A stretch of DNA of 40,190 nucleotides from contig JANRKF010000008.1 of assembly GCA_033763575.1 (NCBI GenBank), positions 1 through 40,190 on the forward strand, read 5' to 3'. Under the pieces are notes generated by a model, which saw only the letters and a program-made list of their open reading frames with translations, was not told where the DNA came from and did no database searches. Positions within the stretch are counted from its first letter, which is position 1. The number at the start of each line of letters is the position of its first letter. The translations under genes were made by a program, and so were the position numbers. This stretch comes from JANRKF01 sp033763575. GTDB lineage: Bacteria > Pseudomonadota > Alphaproteobacteria > Rickettsiales > SXRF01. Positions 8,724 to 17,550 of this stretch are shown piece by piece.

Positions 8724-9889
8724 CGCACGCATTGACACAAACCACGTTGATATCCTCCTTCCAATGCCTCGGCGAGGCGTGTGAGGATACCTGTTGCCAG
8801 AACTGGTCGATGCAGCTTGATGCGCCGACGCTCGCCAAATATGAAAGCGCGGCGCCGGAGCTGCTGGCGGCGGTGGAGCGCGAAGAGGGCGGCCTGCCGG
8901 TGATGCGGCGCGATCCGGCGACGCGCCACTGCGTCAAAATGGAAAACGGCCTGTGCGGCATCCACAAGCGCTATGGCGATGCGATGCTGGGCGACGCCTG
9001 TCATTTTTATCCGCGTGTCACCCGCACGCTTGGGCAGAAAACGCTGATGACGGCGACGCCTTCCTGCCCGGAAATCGTGCGGCTGATGCTTGCGCTTGAG
9101 ATGCCGTTTGCGCCGGTGGATGGCGCGGCCCTGCGCCTGCCGCATAGCCTTAAAAATTACCTGCCGGAAGGGATGGATGAAGCGGTGGCGCTCGCCGTGC
9201 ATCAGGCATTCCTCGATTGCGCGCTGGATGCGTCGCTTGCGCCACAGCAGGCGCTCGCGCATATTGCGAGCGTGGCGCGGAGCATGGAGCTGCTGGATGC
9301 GAAGACGCTCGACCAGTCGGTGCCGCTCTATCTGCGGCTGGCCGGGGGTCGGCTGCCGGTTGCCGAAGCGCATCCTGCCGATGCTTTCAACCTGTTGCAT
9401 GCGTTATGCGGGCTGATTGTGGCGTCGCATAAACCCATTTCCGACCGGCTCAGAAAAACCATTTCGGATATGGAACGATCATTGCAGGCAACCCTCGATT
9501 GGGAGCGCGTGCAGATCAGTTTAGGCGAAGGCAGCGCGGCGGCGCTGGCCGACATTCGCGCCAAGTGGCAGGAGGCGTCGCCGCATTATGCGCATGCGCT
9601 GCGGCGTTATCTGGCGATGCAGCTTTCGCTCGCGCTGTTTCCTTTCGCCGGGCTGGGCGGCAATGCCAGCGAGCGCGTCACCTTCATCGGCGTGCGTTTC
9701 GCCACCATCAAGCTGGCGCTCGCCTGTGCCCATCACCTGCACGGGCCGCTCGCCGGGGAGGACATCGTGCGGATCATCCAGAGCCTCTCGCGCTTCATGG
9801 ATCACCTGGGCGATGCGGCGTTTTCACTTTCGATTTACGCGGAAACCGGGTGGAATAAAGAGGCTAGGTTGCTTGCGCTATGCGCTTAA
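8693..9889 (+). CDS. fliB: FliB-family flagellin lysine N-methylase
   Basis: A 398-residue protein with the cysteine-rich N-terminus typical of FliB: CLGEACEDTCCQNW (Cys25, 30, 34, 35), then RHCVKMENGLCGIH (Cys80, 88), GDACHFYPR (Cys103) and PSCPEI (Cys125). FliB methylates surface lysines of flagellin in Salmonella; the cysteine cluster is believed to hold an iron-sulfur cluster. The rest is helical without other motifs. GTG 8693 lies inside the end of the upstream gene; TTG 8720 is an alternative, and neither has a good ribosome site, so translational coupling is likely. The flagellar context fits well. The 3' end overlaps the convergent purN by 26 bp. Confidence 0.85.
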   Translation: MFLQKNDDPLTHALTQTTLISSFQCLGEACEDTCCQNWSMQLDAPTLAKYESAAPELLAAVEREEGGLPVMRRDPATRHCVKMENGLCGIHKRYGDAMLGDACHFYPRVTRTLGQKTLMTATPSCPEIVRLMLALEMPFAPVDGAALRLPHSLKNYLPEGMDEAVALAVHQAFLDCALDASLAPQQALAHIASVARSMELLDAKTLDQSVPLYLRLAGGRLPVAEAHPADAFNLLHALCGLIVASHKPISDRLRKTISDMERSLQATLDWERVQISLGEGSAAALADIRAKWQEASPHYAHALRRYLAMQLSLALFPFAGLGGNASERVTFIGVRFATIKLALACAHHLHGPLAGEDIVRIIQSLSRFMDHLGDAAFSLSIYAETGWNKEARLLALCA

Positions 9890-10439
9890 GTGCCGCCGGA
9901 TAGATTTTATGTTCCTCTGCTAACACCCTATCAGCAAGCGTCTCCGGCGTATCCCCGGCGAGGATCGGCACGCTCGCCTGCGCGATGATTTCCCCCTCAT
10001 CGACGCCCGCCGAAACCCAGTGCACGGTGCATCCGGCTTCTTTATCCCCGGCTTCGATGGCGCGCTCGTGGGTGTGCAGCCCCTTATATTTCGGCAGCAG
10101 CGAGGGGTGGATATTGATCATTTTCCCCTGCCATTTTTCCACGAACCATGGCGACAGCACGCGCATGAACCCGGCGAGGCAAATGAATTCCACCTGATGT
10201 TGTGTCATCACTGCATCCATCGCCGCATCAAACGCCTCCCGCGATTCAAAATCTTTATGCGAAATGACATGGGTGGCGATGCCTGCGTTCCGTGCGCGGG
10301 TGAGGCCGTAGGCGTCGTCCCTGTTTGAAATCACCAGCGCGATCTGTGCCGGATAATCAGCAGCGGCAGAGGCATCGATCAATGCCTGCAAATTACTGCC
10401 GCTGCCGGAAACCAGCACTGCGACGCGTTTCTTAGTCAC
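9864..10439 (-). CDS. purN: Phosphoribosylglycinamide formyltransferase PurN
   Basis: A 191-residue enzyme transferring a formyl group from 10-formyltetrahydrofolate to GAR in purine synthesis. Visible motifs are VLVSGSGSNLQALID at the N-terminus (phosphate site), ISNRDDAYGL, FMRVLSPWFV, then INIHPSLLPKYKGLHTHERA with the catalytic Asn/His pair, and GCTVHWVSAGVDEGEII with the active-site Asp. The start is GTG at 10439, preceded by GGAGAG. A longer in-frame reading upstream runs through a hairpin and is not conserved-looking. It lies downstream of purM, from which it is separated by an inserted hairpin element (see 10428-10497). Confidence 0.96.
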   Translation of the reverse strand: MTKKRVAVLVSGSGSNLQALIDASAAADYPAQIALVISNRDDAYGLTRARNAGIATHVISHKDFESREAFDAAMDAVMTQHQVEFICLAGFMRVLSPWFVEKWQGKMINIHPSLLPKYKGLHTHERAIEAGDKEAGCTVHWVSAGVDEGEIIAQASVPILAGDTPETLADRVLAEEHKIYPAALKRIAQAT

Positions 10440-10497
10440 GGATGATCTCTCCAGCTCCCCCTCAAGGGGGGAGTGAATGGTGAATTTCTTAGTCACG
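10428..10497. repeat. Hairpin element flanked by a 13-bp direct repeat between purM and purN
   Basis: TTTCTTAGTCACG occurs at 10428-10440 and again at 10485-10497. The 44 bp between the copies contain the inverted repeat CTCCCC-N7-GGGGAG (10455-10473). One repeat copy holds the purM stop codon and the other holds the purN GTG start. Merging the two copies would make the genes overlap by GTGACTAA. This is the footprint expected of a small palindromic element inserted with target duplication. Confidence 0.7.
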
Positions 10498-11526
10498 AAA
10501 AACCACCGCTTCATCGCCGCGTTCGGTGATTTCGCCGAGCTGATACACGGTTTCTCCCGCTTTTTCAAAATGGGCGGCGATGGCGTCTGCCTTGTCTTTG
10601 CCGGCTACCGCCACCATGCCGATGCCGCAATTGAGCGTGCGGCGTAAATCGTGAATCGGCACGTTGCCTTTTTCCTGCAGCCAGCCGAAAATACCGGGCA
10701 TGTTCCATGCGCTGGCCGAAAGGGTTGCGCCCAGATGTTTCGGCAGCACGCGTGGCAGGTTTTCGGGCAGGCCGCCGCCGGTAATATGGGCGAAGGCATG
10801 CACATCGTCCGGGAATGTTTTCAGCGCATCGAGGCAGGAGCGCACATAAAGTTTTGTTGGCACGAGCAGGAGTTCGGCGAATGTTTTTCCCGGCGCGAAG
10901 GGCGCGGGGGAATCGAACGCCACGTTATGCTGCGACATGATATGGCGCACCAGCGAGAAGCCGTTCGAGTGCACGCCGCTTGATGCCAGCCCCAGCACCA
11001 CGTCGCCCACGCCCACATTGCGCGGCAGCAGCCGGTCGCGCTCGACGGCGCCGACGGTGAATCCCGCGAGGTCATATTCACCGGGTGCGTACATGCCCGG
11101 CATTTCAGCGGTTTCGCCGCCGATCAGCGCGCAGTTCGATTGTTTGCAGCCCTCGGCGATGCCTTTTATCACCTCGGCGGCGACATCGACCGCGTGCGTG
11201 CCGGTGGCGAAATAATCGAGGAAGAAAAGCGGTTCGGCGCCCTGCACCACGAGGTCGTTCACGCACATCGCCACGAGGTCGATGCCGATGGTGTCATGCT
11301 TGCCCACGGCCTGCGCGATTTTGAGCTTGGTGCCCACACCGTCGGTGGAGGAGACGAGCAGGGGGTCTTTGAAGCCCGCCGCCTTCGGGTCGAACAGCGC
11401 GCCGAAGCCGCCGAGTTCGTCCATTGAGCCTGAGCGGCGCGTGGCTTTTGCGAAGGGCTTGATGCGATCGATCAGCGCGTTGCCCGCGTCGATGTCGACA
11501 CCTGCCTGTTTATAGGTCGTTTGCAT
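10489..11526 (-). CDS. purM: Phosphoribosylformylglycinamidine cyclo-ligase (AIR synthetase) PurM
   Basis: A 345-residue cytosolic enzyme closing the imidazole ring of AIR from FGAM with ATP. Characteristic segments are GSMDELGGFGALFD near residue 35, STDGVGTKLKIAQAVGKHDTIG with the nucleotide-binding loop, DLVAMCVNDLVVQGAEPLFFLDY, the GGETAEMPGMY motif near residue 137, and SSGVHSNGFSLVR. The length is normal for the family. AAGGA precedes the ATG. It is divergent from the DUF2066 gene with a 62-bp spacer and is the first gene of a purM-purN unit. Confidence 0.97.
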   Translation of the reverse strand: MQTTYKQAGVDIDAGNALIDRIKPFAKATRRSGSMDELGGFGALFDPKAAGFKDPLLVSSTDGVGTKLKIAQAVGKHDTIGIDLVAMCVNDLVVQGAEPLFFLDYFATGTHAVDVAAEVIKGIAEGCKQSNCALIGGETAEMPGMYAPGEYDLAGFTVGAVERDRLLPRNVGVGDVVLGLASSGVHSNGFSLVRHIMSQHNVAFDSPAPFAPGKTFAELLLVPTKLYVRSCLDALKTFPDDVHAFAHITGGGLPENLPRVLPKHLGATLSASAWNMPGIFGWLQEKGNVPIHDLRRTLNCGIGMVAVAGKDKADAIAAHFEKAGETVYQLGEITERGDEAVVFRD

Positions 11527-11588
11527 GGTTATCCTTGCGAAATCATTGGTTTCGGGCTAAAGGGTAGACAATTGTTTTCAAAGGGTCA

Positions 11589-12689
11589 ATGGCAACCATG
11601 CAGCGGTTTTTTCTGGCACTATGGCTATGTATGGCGGGGTTTTCGGGCGCCGCCCATGCCGGTGAGGCCATCGTCAACAGCGAGGTGAATGTCGACGTCA
11701 TCAGCAAAGACCCGTCGGCGGCGCGTTCGGAGGCCATGGCCAAGGCGGAGATCGACGGCCTGCGGTCATTGTTGGAGCGCCTCGGGCCGCCGGATCAGGC
11801 CAAGGACATCATGAATACGCTGGATTCCAAGCAGATCACCTCGATGGTTAAAAGCACCCAGATCGTCGATGAGAAAATATCGGGCAACCGTTATCAGGCC
11901 AAGCTGCTGGTATCGTTCGACGGCGATGCGATCAGCAAGGTGATGAGCGGTATTTCGTCGACCGACCCGAAGGAGTTCGTGCCGGCCTCGGTCGGGTCGT
12001 TCCTGATTATCCCGGCGCTGGAATTCAATAACCAGAAGCTTTTATGGGAAGAAAGCAACCTCTGGAAAACGGTGTGGAACCAGGTGGCGCTGGAAGTGAC
12101 GACCGGCGATGTGCTGGTGCCGTACGGCGACCAGACCGATGCGGCGGGGCTCACCTACGACACGATGATGACGGCGGATTTCCAGTCATTGGCGGCCTAT
12201 GCGCTGCGTTACGGCGTGAGCGACGTGGTGTTGCTGCAGGGGAAATTCACGGTGCGGCCGGAAATGGTGCTCTCGGTGGTGGTGCGCCGGGTGGGACGCC
12301 AGGATGACAGCGTCACGGTGCATACCTACCGCGCCGATCCGCAGGAAACGCGGGACCTCCTGTTTGCCCGGGCGGCGCGTGATATTATCGCAGAGTTGCA
12401 GGAGCGTAAGGTGGACGAGACCGCCAACAAGCAGGCGGTCCGCGGCGGTGACCGTAAAAAAATCATGATGCTGGCGAGCATTTCCACCATGTCGTCATGG
12501 ACGGAATTACGCAAGAAGCTGAGCGAGCTGCCGATGGTGGATCGCGTGGAAACGCTTGCGGTGTCGGCCCGGCAGGTGGATATATCGGTGCTTTATCGCG
12601 GCAGCGAGGAGTCGTTCACCAATGCGATCAAGAGCAAATCGATCCGGCTGAAAAAAAATCCTGATTACTGGGTAATATCGAATGACTAA
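11589..12689 (+). CDS. DUF2066-type secreted protein
   Basis: A 366-residue protein with an N-terminal signal peptide (FFLALWLCMAGFSGAAHA, cleavage about residue 24). The mature part has the layout of DUF2066 proteins: an early SEAMAKAEIDGLRSLLERL helix, LVSFDGDAI, SFLIIPALEF, LWEESNLWKTVWNQVA and a C-terminal region. The molecular role of the family is unknown. In alphaproteobacteria it recurs between purM and a permease/hda pair, as here. It overlaps the permease gene by 8 bp, so it is probably co-transcribed with it. ATG 11598 is a possible alternative start. Confidence 0.78.
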   Translation: MATMQRFFLALWLCMAGFSGAAHAGEAIVNSEVNVDVISKDPSAARSEAMAKAEIDGLRSLLERLGPPDQAKDIMNTLDSKQITSMVKSTQIVDEKISGNRYQAKLLVSFDGDAISKVMSGISSTDPKEFVPASVGSFLIIPALEFNNQKLLWEESNLWKTVWNQVALEVTTGDVLVPYGDQTDAAGLTYDTMMTADFQSLAAYALRYGVSDVVLLQGKFTVRPEMVLSVVVRRVGRQDDSVTVHTYRADPQETRDLLFARAARDIIAELQERKVDETANKQAVRGGDRKKIMMLASISTMSSWTELRKKLSELPMVDRVETLAVSARQVDISVLYRGSEESFTNAIKSKSIRLKKNPDYWVISND

Positions 12690-13731
12690 AACAAGCAATA
12701 AAATATTCTGGTTTGCGCTGGCGGCAGCGCTGCTTTTTTTCATCGCGCTGGTGCATACGATTCTGCTGCCGTTCGTGCTGGGCATGGGCACGGCGTATTT
12801 CCTCGATCCGGCGGCGGACAGGCTGCAGAGATTCGGCTTGTCGCGTGGGGTGGCGACGCTTCTGATTACGACGGTTTTCTTCTCACTGATCGTGCTTTTG
12901 CTGGTGATCGCCACGCCGATTGTGGCGGCGCAGGTGAATGAAATGATGGAGTCCATACCAGGCTATGCGGCGCAGATCGAGCGCGACATCATTCCGGCGC
13001 TGGAACGAAAATTGCGCATGCTTTCGCCGGCGCTGGTGGAGGAAGTCAAGACGACGGTGACCAACAGCTCGTGGATGGTGGCGCGTGCGGTCGCGGAATT
13101 TTTCGGCAATGCGCTCACCTCCGGCGTCGCCTTCATCAACATCCTCTCGCTGGTGTTGATTACGCCGATCGTGGCGTTTTACCTGCTGCGCGACTGGGAT
13201 TACATCACCCGTCATGTCAACGCGCTGATACCGGACCGCTATAAGCCGGTCGTGCATGAGCAGTTCCGCCTCATCAACCTCACGCTGTCAGGCTTTGTGC
13301 GCGGGCAGTTGAATGTGTGCCTGCTGCTGGGGCTGTATTACGCGATTTTATTGTCGCTGATCGGCCTCAATTCCGGCTTCATCATCGGCCTGGCGACGGG
13401 ATTTCTGGTGATTTTCCCCTATGTCGGCCTGCTGGTGGGCATGCTGGTGGGCCTCACCGTCGCCTTCTTCCAGTTCGACGGCTGGATGCCGGTGGCGCTG
13501 GTGCTTGCGGTGTTTGTGAGCGGGCAGGTGATCGAAGGGAATTTCGTGACGCCGAAACTGGTGGGCGACAAGGTGGGCCTGCATCCGGTATGGATTATTT
13601 TCGCGATGCTGGCGGGGGCGGCGATCTTTGGTTTCCTCGGTGTGCTGCTGGCAGTGCCGACGGCGGCGGTGCTCGGTGTGCTCATCCGTTTCGCGATCGG
13701 GCGTTATCAGGAGAGCAGCTATTTTAAATGA
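12682..13731 (+). CDS. AI-2E-family (PerM-like) inner-membrane permease
   Basis: A 349-residue membrane protein with about eight hydrophobic segments: a first pair near residues 10-35, one near 62-85, a long periplasmic/soluble stretch (about 85-150), then further segments including ILSLVLITPIVAFYLL, LNVCLLLGLYYAILLSLIGL, GLATGFLVIFPYVGLLVGMLVG and a C-terminal HPVWIIFAMLAGAAIFGFLGVLLAVP. The last is the family signature PxWxxFxxLxGxxxxGFxGxxLAxP. Members have been linked to quorum signal export or sodium/proton antiport, and substrate cannot be set from sequence. It overlaps both neighbours (8 bp and 4 bp), forming an operon with the DUF2066 gene and hda. Confidence 0.88.
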   Translation: MTKTSNKIFWFALAAALLFFIALVHTILLPFVLGMGTAYFLDPAADRLQRFGLSRGVATLLITTVFFSLIVLLLVIATPIVAAQVNEMMESIPGYAAQIERDIIPALERKLRMLSPALVEEVKTTVTNSSWMVARAVAEFFGNALTSGVAFINILSLVLITPIVAFYLLRDWDYITRHVNALIPDRYKPVVHEQFRLINLTLSGFVRGQLNVCLLLGLYYAILLSLIGLNSGFIIGLATGFLVIFPYVGLLVGMLVGLTVAFFQFDGWMPVALVLAVFVSGQVIEGNFVTPKLVGDKVGLHPVWIIFAMLAGAAIFGFLGVLLAVPTAAVLGVLIRFAIGRYQESSYFK

Positions 13732-14360
13732 CCCAGTACGCGCTCGATATCAGCCTTCCGGTGGCCTATGCGCCTGAGCAGTTTATGCTTTCAGAGAGCA
13801 ACCGGCTGGCCTATGACTGGATCATGCGCTGGCCCGGCTGGCCCGGCAATGCGCTCTACCTGCATGGCGAGCGCGGCGCCGGGAAAACCCATCTGGCGCA
13901 TCTCTGGCAGCAGCAAGCGCAGGCGGCATTTTTACCGGCGGATGCGCAAGACCTGCCGGCAGGCGCTTCGATCATCGACGGCATCGAACAATGGCAAAAC
14001 GAGCAGGCATTGTTTCATCTTTATAATCATTGCAAGTCGGAAAATATTCCGCTGCTCATCACCTCTGCCCTCACGCCGGAGCAGTTGCCTTTTGCGCTTC
14101 CCGATGTGCGCTCGCGCCTGAAATCGCTGCCGGTCGCATCGATTGCCGCGCCGGACGATGCCTTGCTTTCGGCGGTGCTCATCAAGCAGCTCGGCGACCG
14201 CCAGCTCAAGATCGAGCCGGATGTGCTGCATTATATGCTGCCGCGCCTGCCGCGTTCTTTCGCGGAACTCACGGCGCTGGTGGCGCGTCTCGACAGTGAC
14301 CTGCTGGCCAGTGGCCGCACGCTCACCATCCCGTTCGTCCGGCAGCTCTGCGGCTGGTAG
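13728..14360 (+). CDS. hda: DnaA-like regulatory protein Hda/HdaA
   Basis: A 210-residue AAA+ protein related to the ATPase core of DnaA but without its DNA-binding domain. The N-terminal LDISLPVAYAPEQFMLSESNRLAYDWI matches the Hda clamp-binding and AAA+ start. The Walker A loop is GERGAGKTHL near residue 46, the Walker B position is the degenerate ASIIDGIEQW, and PDVRSRLKSLP is the box VII/sensor region. In E. coli and Caulobacter, Hda with the sliding clamp stimulates ATP hydrolysis by DnaA and prevents over-initiation. The acidic pair of Walker B is altered to D-G, which is seen in other alphaproteobacterial Hda proteins. It starts within the permease stop (ATGA). Confidence 0.9.
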   Translation: MTQYALDISLPVAYAPEQFMLSESNRLAYDWIMRWPGWPGNALYLHGERGAGKTHLAHLWQQQAQAAFLPADAQDLPAGASIIDGIEQWQNEQALFHLYNHCKSENIPLLITSALTPEQLPFALPDVRSRLKSLPVASIAAPDDALLSAVLIKQLGDRQLKIEPDVLHYMLPRLPRSFAELTALVARLDSDLLASGRTLTIPFVRQLCGW

Positions 14361-14465
14361 CCGTGGGCGGCAAAACATGCCGGACAAAGTTTTTTAAAAA
14401 AATGCATCCTCCCCCCTTCCGTGACACCTGCGCCCGTGAGAAATTGAGGGTCAGGAGGAATTACG

Positions 14466-14900
14466 ATGTCACGAAATACACAACAATTGCAAAAGCGCGC
14501 CGCCGAATATTTGCTGTCGGGCTATAATGTTTACAGCACGGCGGAAGAGCTTGGCGTGCGCTATTCTACGGTGATGCGCTGGTATAACGCGCCGGTGTTT
14601 CTCGCGCATGTGGCGCGGTTGAAATCCATCAGGAAGAAGGAGTTCGAGATCAATCTTTTGCGGATGGCGACCAAGGCGATCAACGATATCAATGGCCATC
14701 TCGACAATTCCGGCGGCATCACGCAGTCGTGCGGCGCTATCAACATGCTGAAAAATATATATAAGTGCGATATTTTTCCCGACGAAACGCCAGAAAATCA
14801 GTCAAAATCAGTCGAAACAAGCTTGAAATCAGTCGAAACAAGTTCGGAGCCAGTCGAAACAAGTTTGAAACCAGTCGAAACCGGGCCGCCACCAGCCTGA
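14466..14900 (+). CDS. Small helix-turn-helix protein with a VET heptad-repeat tail
   Basis: A 144-residue protein. Residues about 10-45 form a helix-turn-helix (LLSGYNVYSTAEELGVRYSTVMRWY) resembling phage terminase small-subunit or Hin-type domains. A helical region follows. The last 35 residues are four tandem heptads of the form KSVETSL, encoded by 21-bp DNA repeats. The protein is not recognised further. It has a strong AGGAGGA ribosome site and stops immediately before the glnD stop codon on the other strand. The repeat tail, the isolated position and the HTH type suggest an acquired gene; this is inference. Confidence 0.65.
   Translation: MSRNTQQLQKRAAEYLLSGYNVYSTAEELGVRYSTVMRWYNAPVFLAHVARLKSIRKKEFEINLLRMATKAINDINGHLDNSGGITQSCGAINMLKNIYKCDIFPDETPENQSKSVETSLKSVETSSEPVETSLKPVETGPPPA
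14799..14881 (+). repeat. 21-bp tandem repeat (CAGTCGAAAC core, four copies)
   Basis: CAGTCGAAAC recurs at 14809, 14830, 14851 and 14872 with exact 21-bp spacing, preceded by a partial copy (CAGTCAAAAT) at 14799. The repeats keep the reading frame of the HTH protein and encode its VET heptads. Exact spacing with no adjacent cas genes and no separate spacers argues against CRISPR. Confidence 0.85.
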
Positions 14901-17531
14901 TTACAGCACTTTGGCGAGCGCCTCGCGCACGGTTTTGATTTTGTCGGCATGAAGGATTTTCATGCCGAAGGAATTTTTGACATAGAACACGTCGGCGATC
15001 TGGTTGCCGTAGGTTGAAATATGCGCGGTGACGATGGAAAGACCGAGTCTGGTCAGCGCGTTTGCGACATCATACAGCAGGCCGATGCGGTCGTTGGCGG
15101 CGATTTCGATCACCGAGCAGACGGCGCTCGCATCATTCTCGATGAAGACCAGCCCTTCTTTTTTCATCTGCTCGTGGGGGGGGTGTTCATAGGGCGCGGC
15201 GCGGCGCGCCAGCGCCTGCGATACGTCGAGGCTGCCTTCCATCGCCTGCTCGATATACACGGCCATTTTGGCCAGCATGGACGGGCGGTTGAAGGCGTTG
15301 CCCGCCACGTCCTGCAGGTGGAAAATATCGACGGCGGTGCCGTCCTTCAGCGTGAAGATTTTGGCGTGGATGATGCTGGCGCCGGCCAGCGTGATCGCGC
15401 CGGTCAGGCGGGCGAAGATGCCGGGCATGTCGGGCGCGCAAATAATTATTTCGGTTACGAAACGTTTTTCGTCGTGCGTGATGTGGAGCTGCAGTTTCTT
15501 TTTACCCGCCGCGTCGATCAGCCTCATTTTCGCCGCCGTCAGGTGCTGTGGGATCGTCAGACCGTTGAAAAAGCCATCGGTGGCGAGCGATAAATAATCG
15601 TCGATGGCCTGCGCGTGGACCGTGGGGTAATGTTCTGCGATGGCTTTTTTGAGCATGTCCGGCTCGCGGCCGCTGCCGCTGGTTTCGCTGCTGCCCATCG
15701 CCTGCATCGAGCGGTTGAACAGGTCGCGCATGAGCGATCCTTTCCACTCGTTCCAGACGCCGGGGCCGACGGCGCGTATATCGGCCACAGTGAGCACCAG
15801 CAACAGTTTTAGCCGCTCCGGTGTTTGCACCAGCGCCACAAAATCGGCGATGGTTTTCGGGTCGCCCAGGTCGCGTTTGAAGGCGGTGCCGGAGAGCAGC
15901 AGGTGGTTTCTGACCAGCCAGGCGGCGGCGTCGGATTCTTCGTCGGAAAAACCGAAACGCTTGCTGAGTTTGACCGCGATATGCTCGCCGAGTTCGGAGT
16001 GGTCGCTGCCGCGCCCCTTGGCGATATCGTGGCAGAAGAGCGCGAGATAGAGCACGTGTTTCTGCGTGATGCGCGGCATGATGTCGCTGGCCATCGGCGC
16101 CTCGCCCTGAATCAATCCCTGGTCGATGGCGTGGAGGATGCCGAGCGCCATCAACGTATGCTCGTCGACGGTGTAGACGTGATACATGTTGAATTGGGTC
16201 TGGCCGACGATGCGGCCGAATTCGGGGATGAAACGTCCGAGCACGCCGGCCTCGCTCATGCGCCGCAGCGTGATCTCCGGGCCTTTCGCCGATTGCAGGA
16301 TCCGCAGGAAAATCCGGCAGGCTTCGGGGTCTTTGCGGAAGGCATCGTCGATCAAATGCAGGTTGCGGGTGACCTGCCGCAGCGCCCGCGGATGGATGTC
16401 GAGCGCCTGTTCCTGCGCCACATAAAACAGCGTGAGCATCGCGGTCGGATGGGTCAGGAACGCCTGTTCATCGGCGATGCTTAAGCGTTCGCCGTCCAGC
16501 TCGAATAACGATGTTTCGTTTTTCCCGAGCTTCGCCCATCCGAGCGGCTTCGTGGGCTTGCGTTTTTTTTCGTCTTCCAGCAGCGCGCAGAAGATCCGCG
16601 TGAGGCCGCCCACGGTGCGCACGGCGATAAAATAGCGGCGCATGAACCTGGTGATTGCAAGGTTGGGCGATGTGTTTTTATAGCCCATGGCGCGGGCCAT
16701 CGCGAGTTGCTTGTCGAAGGAGAGTCGCTCGTCGGCATGCCCGGCCTGGTAGTGCAAATGGATGCGGGTGCGCAGCAGGAACTGGCTGGCATGGTGAAAG
16801 GCGGCAAGCTCCTCAGGCGTCAGATGCCCGAGTTCGACCAGCTCGTTGAGCGAGCGCACGCGGTAGGCGTAACGTGCCAGCCACCACAGCGTGTGCAGGT
16901 CGCGCAACCCGCCCTTGCCTTCCTTGACATTGGGTTCCAGCACATAGCGCGAATCGCCGAACCGGGCGTGGCGGACATCGCGTTCGGCGAGCTTGGCCTC
17001 GACGAAAAAAAGCTCGCTGCCTTCGACGATCTCTTTTTCCAGGCGCTCCATGCATTCGCTGAATATCGCCTTGTCACCGGCGATGAGGCGGGCATCGAGC
17101 AGGCTGGTTCGCACCTGTATATCGTCCAGCGCCAAGGTGAGCGTTTCAATGGTGGTGCGGTGGGCCTGCCCGACTTTCAGCCCCAGGTCCCATAATATAT
17201 AGAGCAGCGATTCGGCAAGGGCGGCGGAGGTTTTTGAATGGGCAGGCGCGTAGAGAAACAGCAGGTCGATATCGGAATAGGGGCATTGCTCGCGCCGCCC
17301 GTATCCGCCGGTGGCTACCACGGCCAGCGGGGTGGGTTTGCCTTCCGTGAAATAGGCGAACAATGTTTCGATGAGGTGGTCTATCAGCGACGACAGAGCG
17401 AAGGTCAGGCGTTCCGCATCCTGGTCGGCGAGGAATGCGTCATGGAGCTTCGACTGCGTGTCCGCGAGCCACGGGCGCACCGTCTCCAGCAGGGCTTCGC
17501 GCCCAATGTTTTCGAGTTGTAGTTTGCGCAT
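14901..17531 (-). CDS. glnD: Bifunctional uridylyltransferase/uridylyl-removing enzyme GlnD
   Basis: A cytosolic nitrogen sensor of 876 residues that uridylylates PII proteins when glutamine is low and removes UMP when it is high. Domains in order: nucleotidyltransferase with GGYGRREQCPYSDID (about residues 75-89, metal-binding SDID), a GlnD linker region with EPNVKEGKGGLRDLHTLWW, an HD phosphohydrolase (LALFCHDIAKGRGSDHS, about 500), and two C-terminal ACT domains (PDMPGIFARLTGAI; NDRIGLLYDVANALTRLGLSI) that bind glutamine. All key residues are present. A GTG at 17570 would add 13 residues; ATG 17531 (MRKLQLENI) is preferred. It is divergent from the EamA gene with only 19 bp between starts, so promoters must overlap coding sequence. 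Confidence 0.96.
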   Translation of the reverse strand: MRKLQLENIGREALLETVRPWLADTQSKLHDAFLADQDAERLTFALSSLIDHLIETLFAYFTEGKPTPLAVVATGGYGRREQCPYSDIDLLFLYAPAHSKTSAALAESLLYILWDLGLKVGQAHRTTIETLTLALDDIQVRTSLLDARLIAGDKAIFSECMERLEKEIVEGSELFFVEAKLAERDVRHARFGDSRYVLEPNVKEGKGGLRDLHTLWWLARYAYRVRSLNELVELGHLTPEELAAFHHASQFLLRTRIHLHYQAGHADERLSFDKQLAMARAMGYKNTSPNLAITRFMRRYFIAVRTVGGLTRIFCALLEDEKKRKPTKPLGWAKLGKNETSLFELDGERLSIADEQAFLTHPTAMLTLFYVAQEQALDIHPRALRQVTRNLHLIDDAFRKDPEACRIFLRILQSAKGPEITLRRMSEAGVLGRFIPEFGRIVGQTQFNMYHVYTVDEHTLMALGILHAIDQGLIQGEAPMASDIMPRITQKHVLYLALFCHDIAKGRGSDHSELGEHIAVKLSKRFGFSDEESDAAAWLVRNHLLLSGTAFKRDLGDPKTIADFVALVQTPERLKLLLVLTVADIRAVGPGVWNEWKGSLMRDLFNRSMQAMGSSETSGSGREPDMLKKAIAEHYPTVHAQAIDDYLSLATDGFFNGLTIPQHLTAAKMRLIDAAGKKKLQLHITHDEKRFVTEIIICAPDMPGIFARLTGAITLAGASIIHAKIFTLKDGTAVDIFHLQDVAGNAFNRPSMLAKMAVYIEQAMEGSLDVSQALARRAAPYEHPPHEQMKKEGLVFIENDASAVCSVIEIAANDRIGLLYDVANALTRLGLSIVTAHISTYGNQIADVFYVKNSFGMKILHADKIKTVREALAKVL

Positions 17532-17550
17532 ACGCGCACTACTGTACGGG

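Noticed and set aside
14799..14881. CRISPR array
   Set aside because: The repeats are 21 bp in exact tandem with no unique spacers, and they encode a protein tail.
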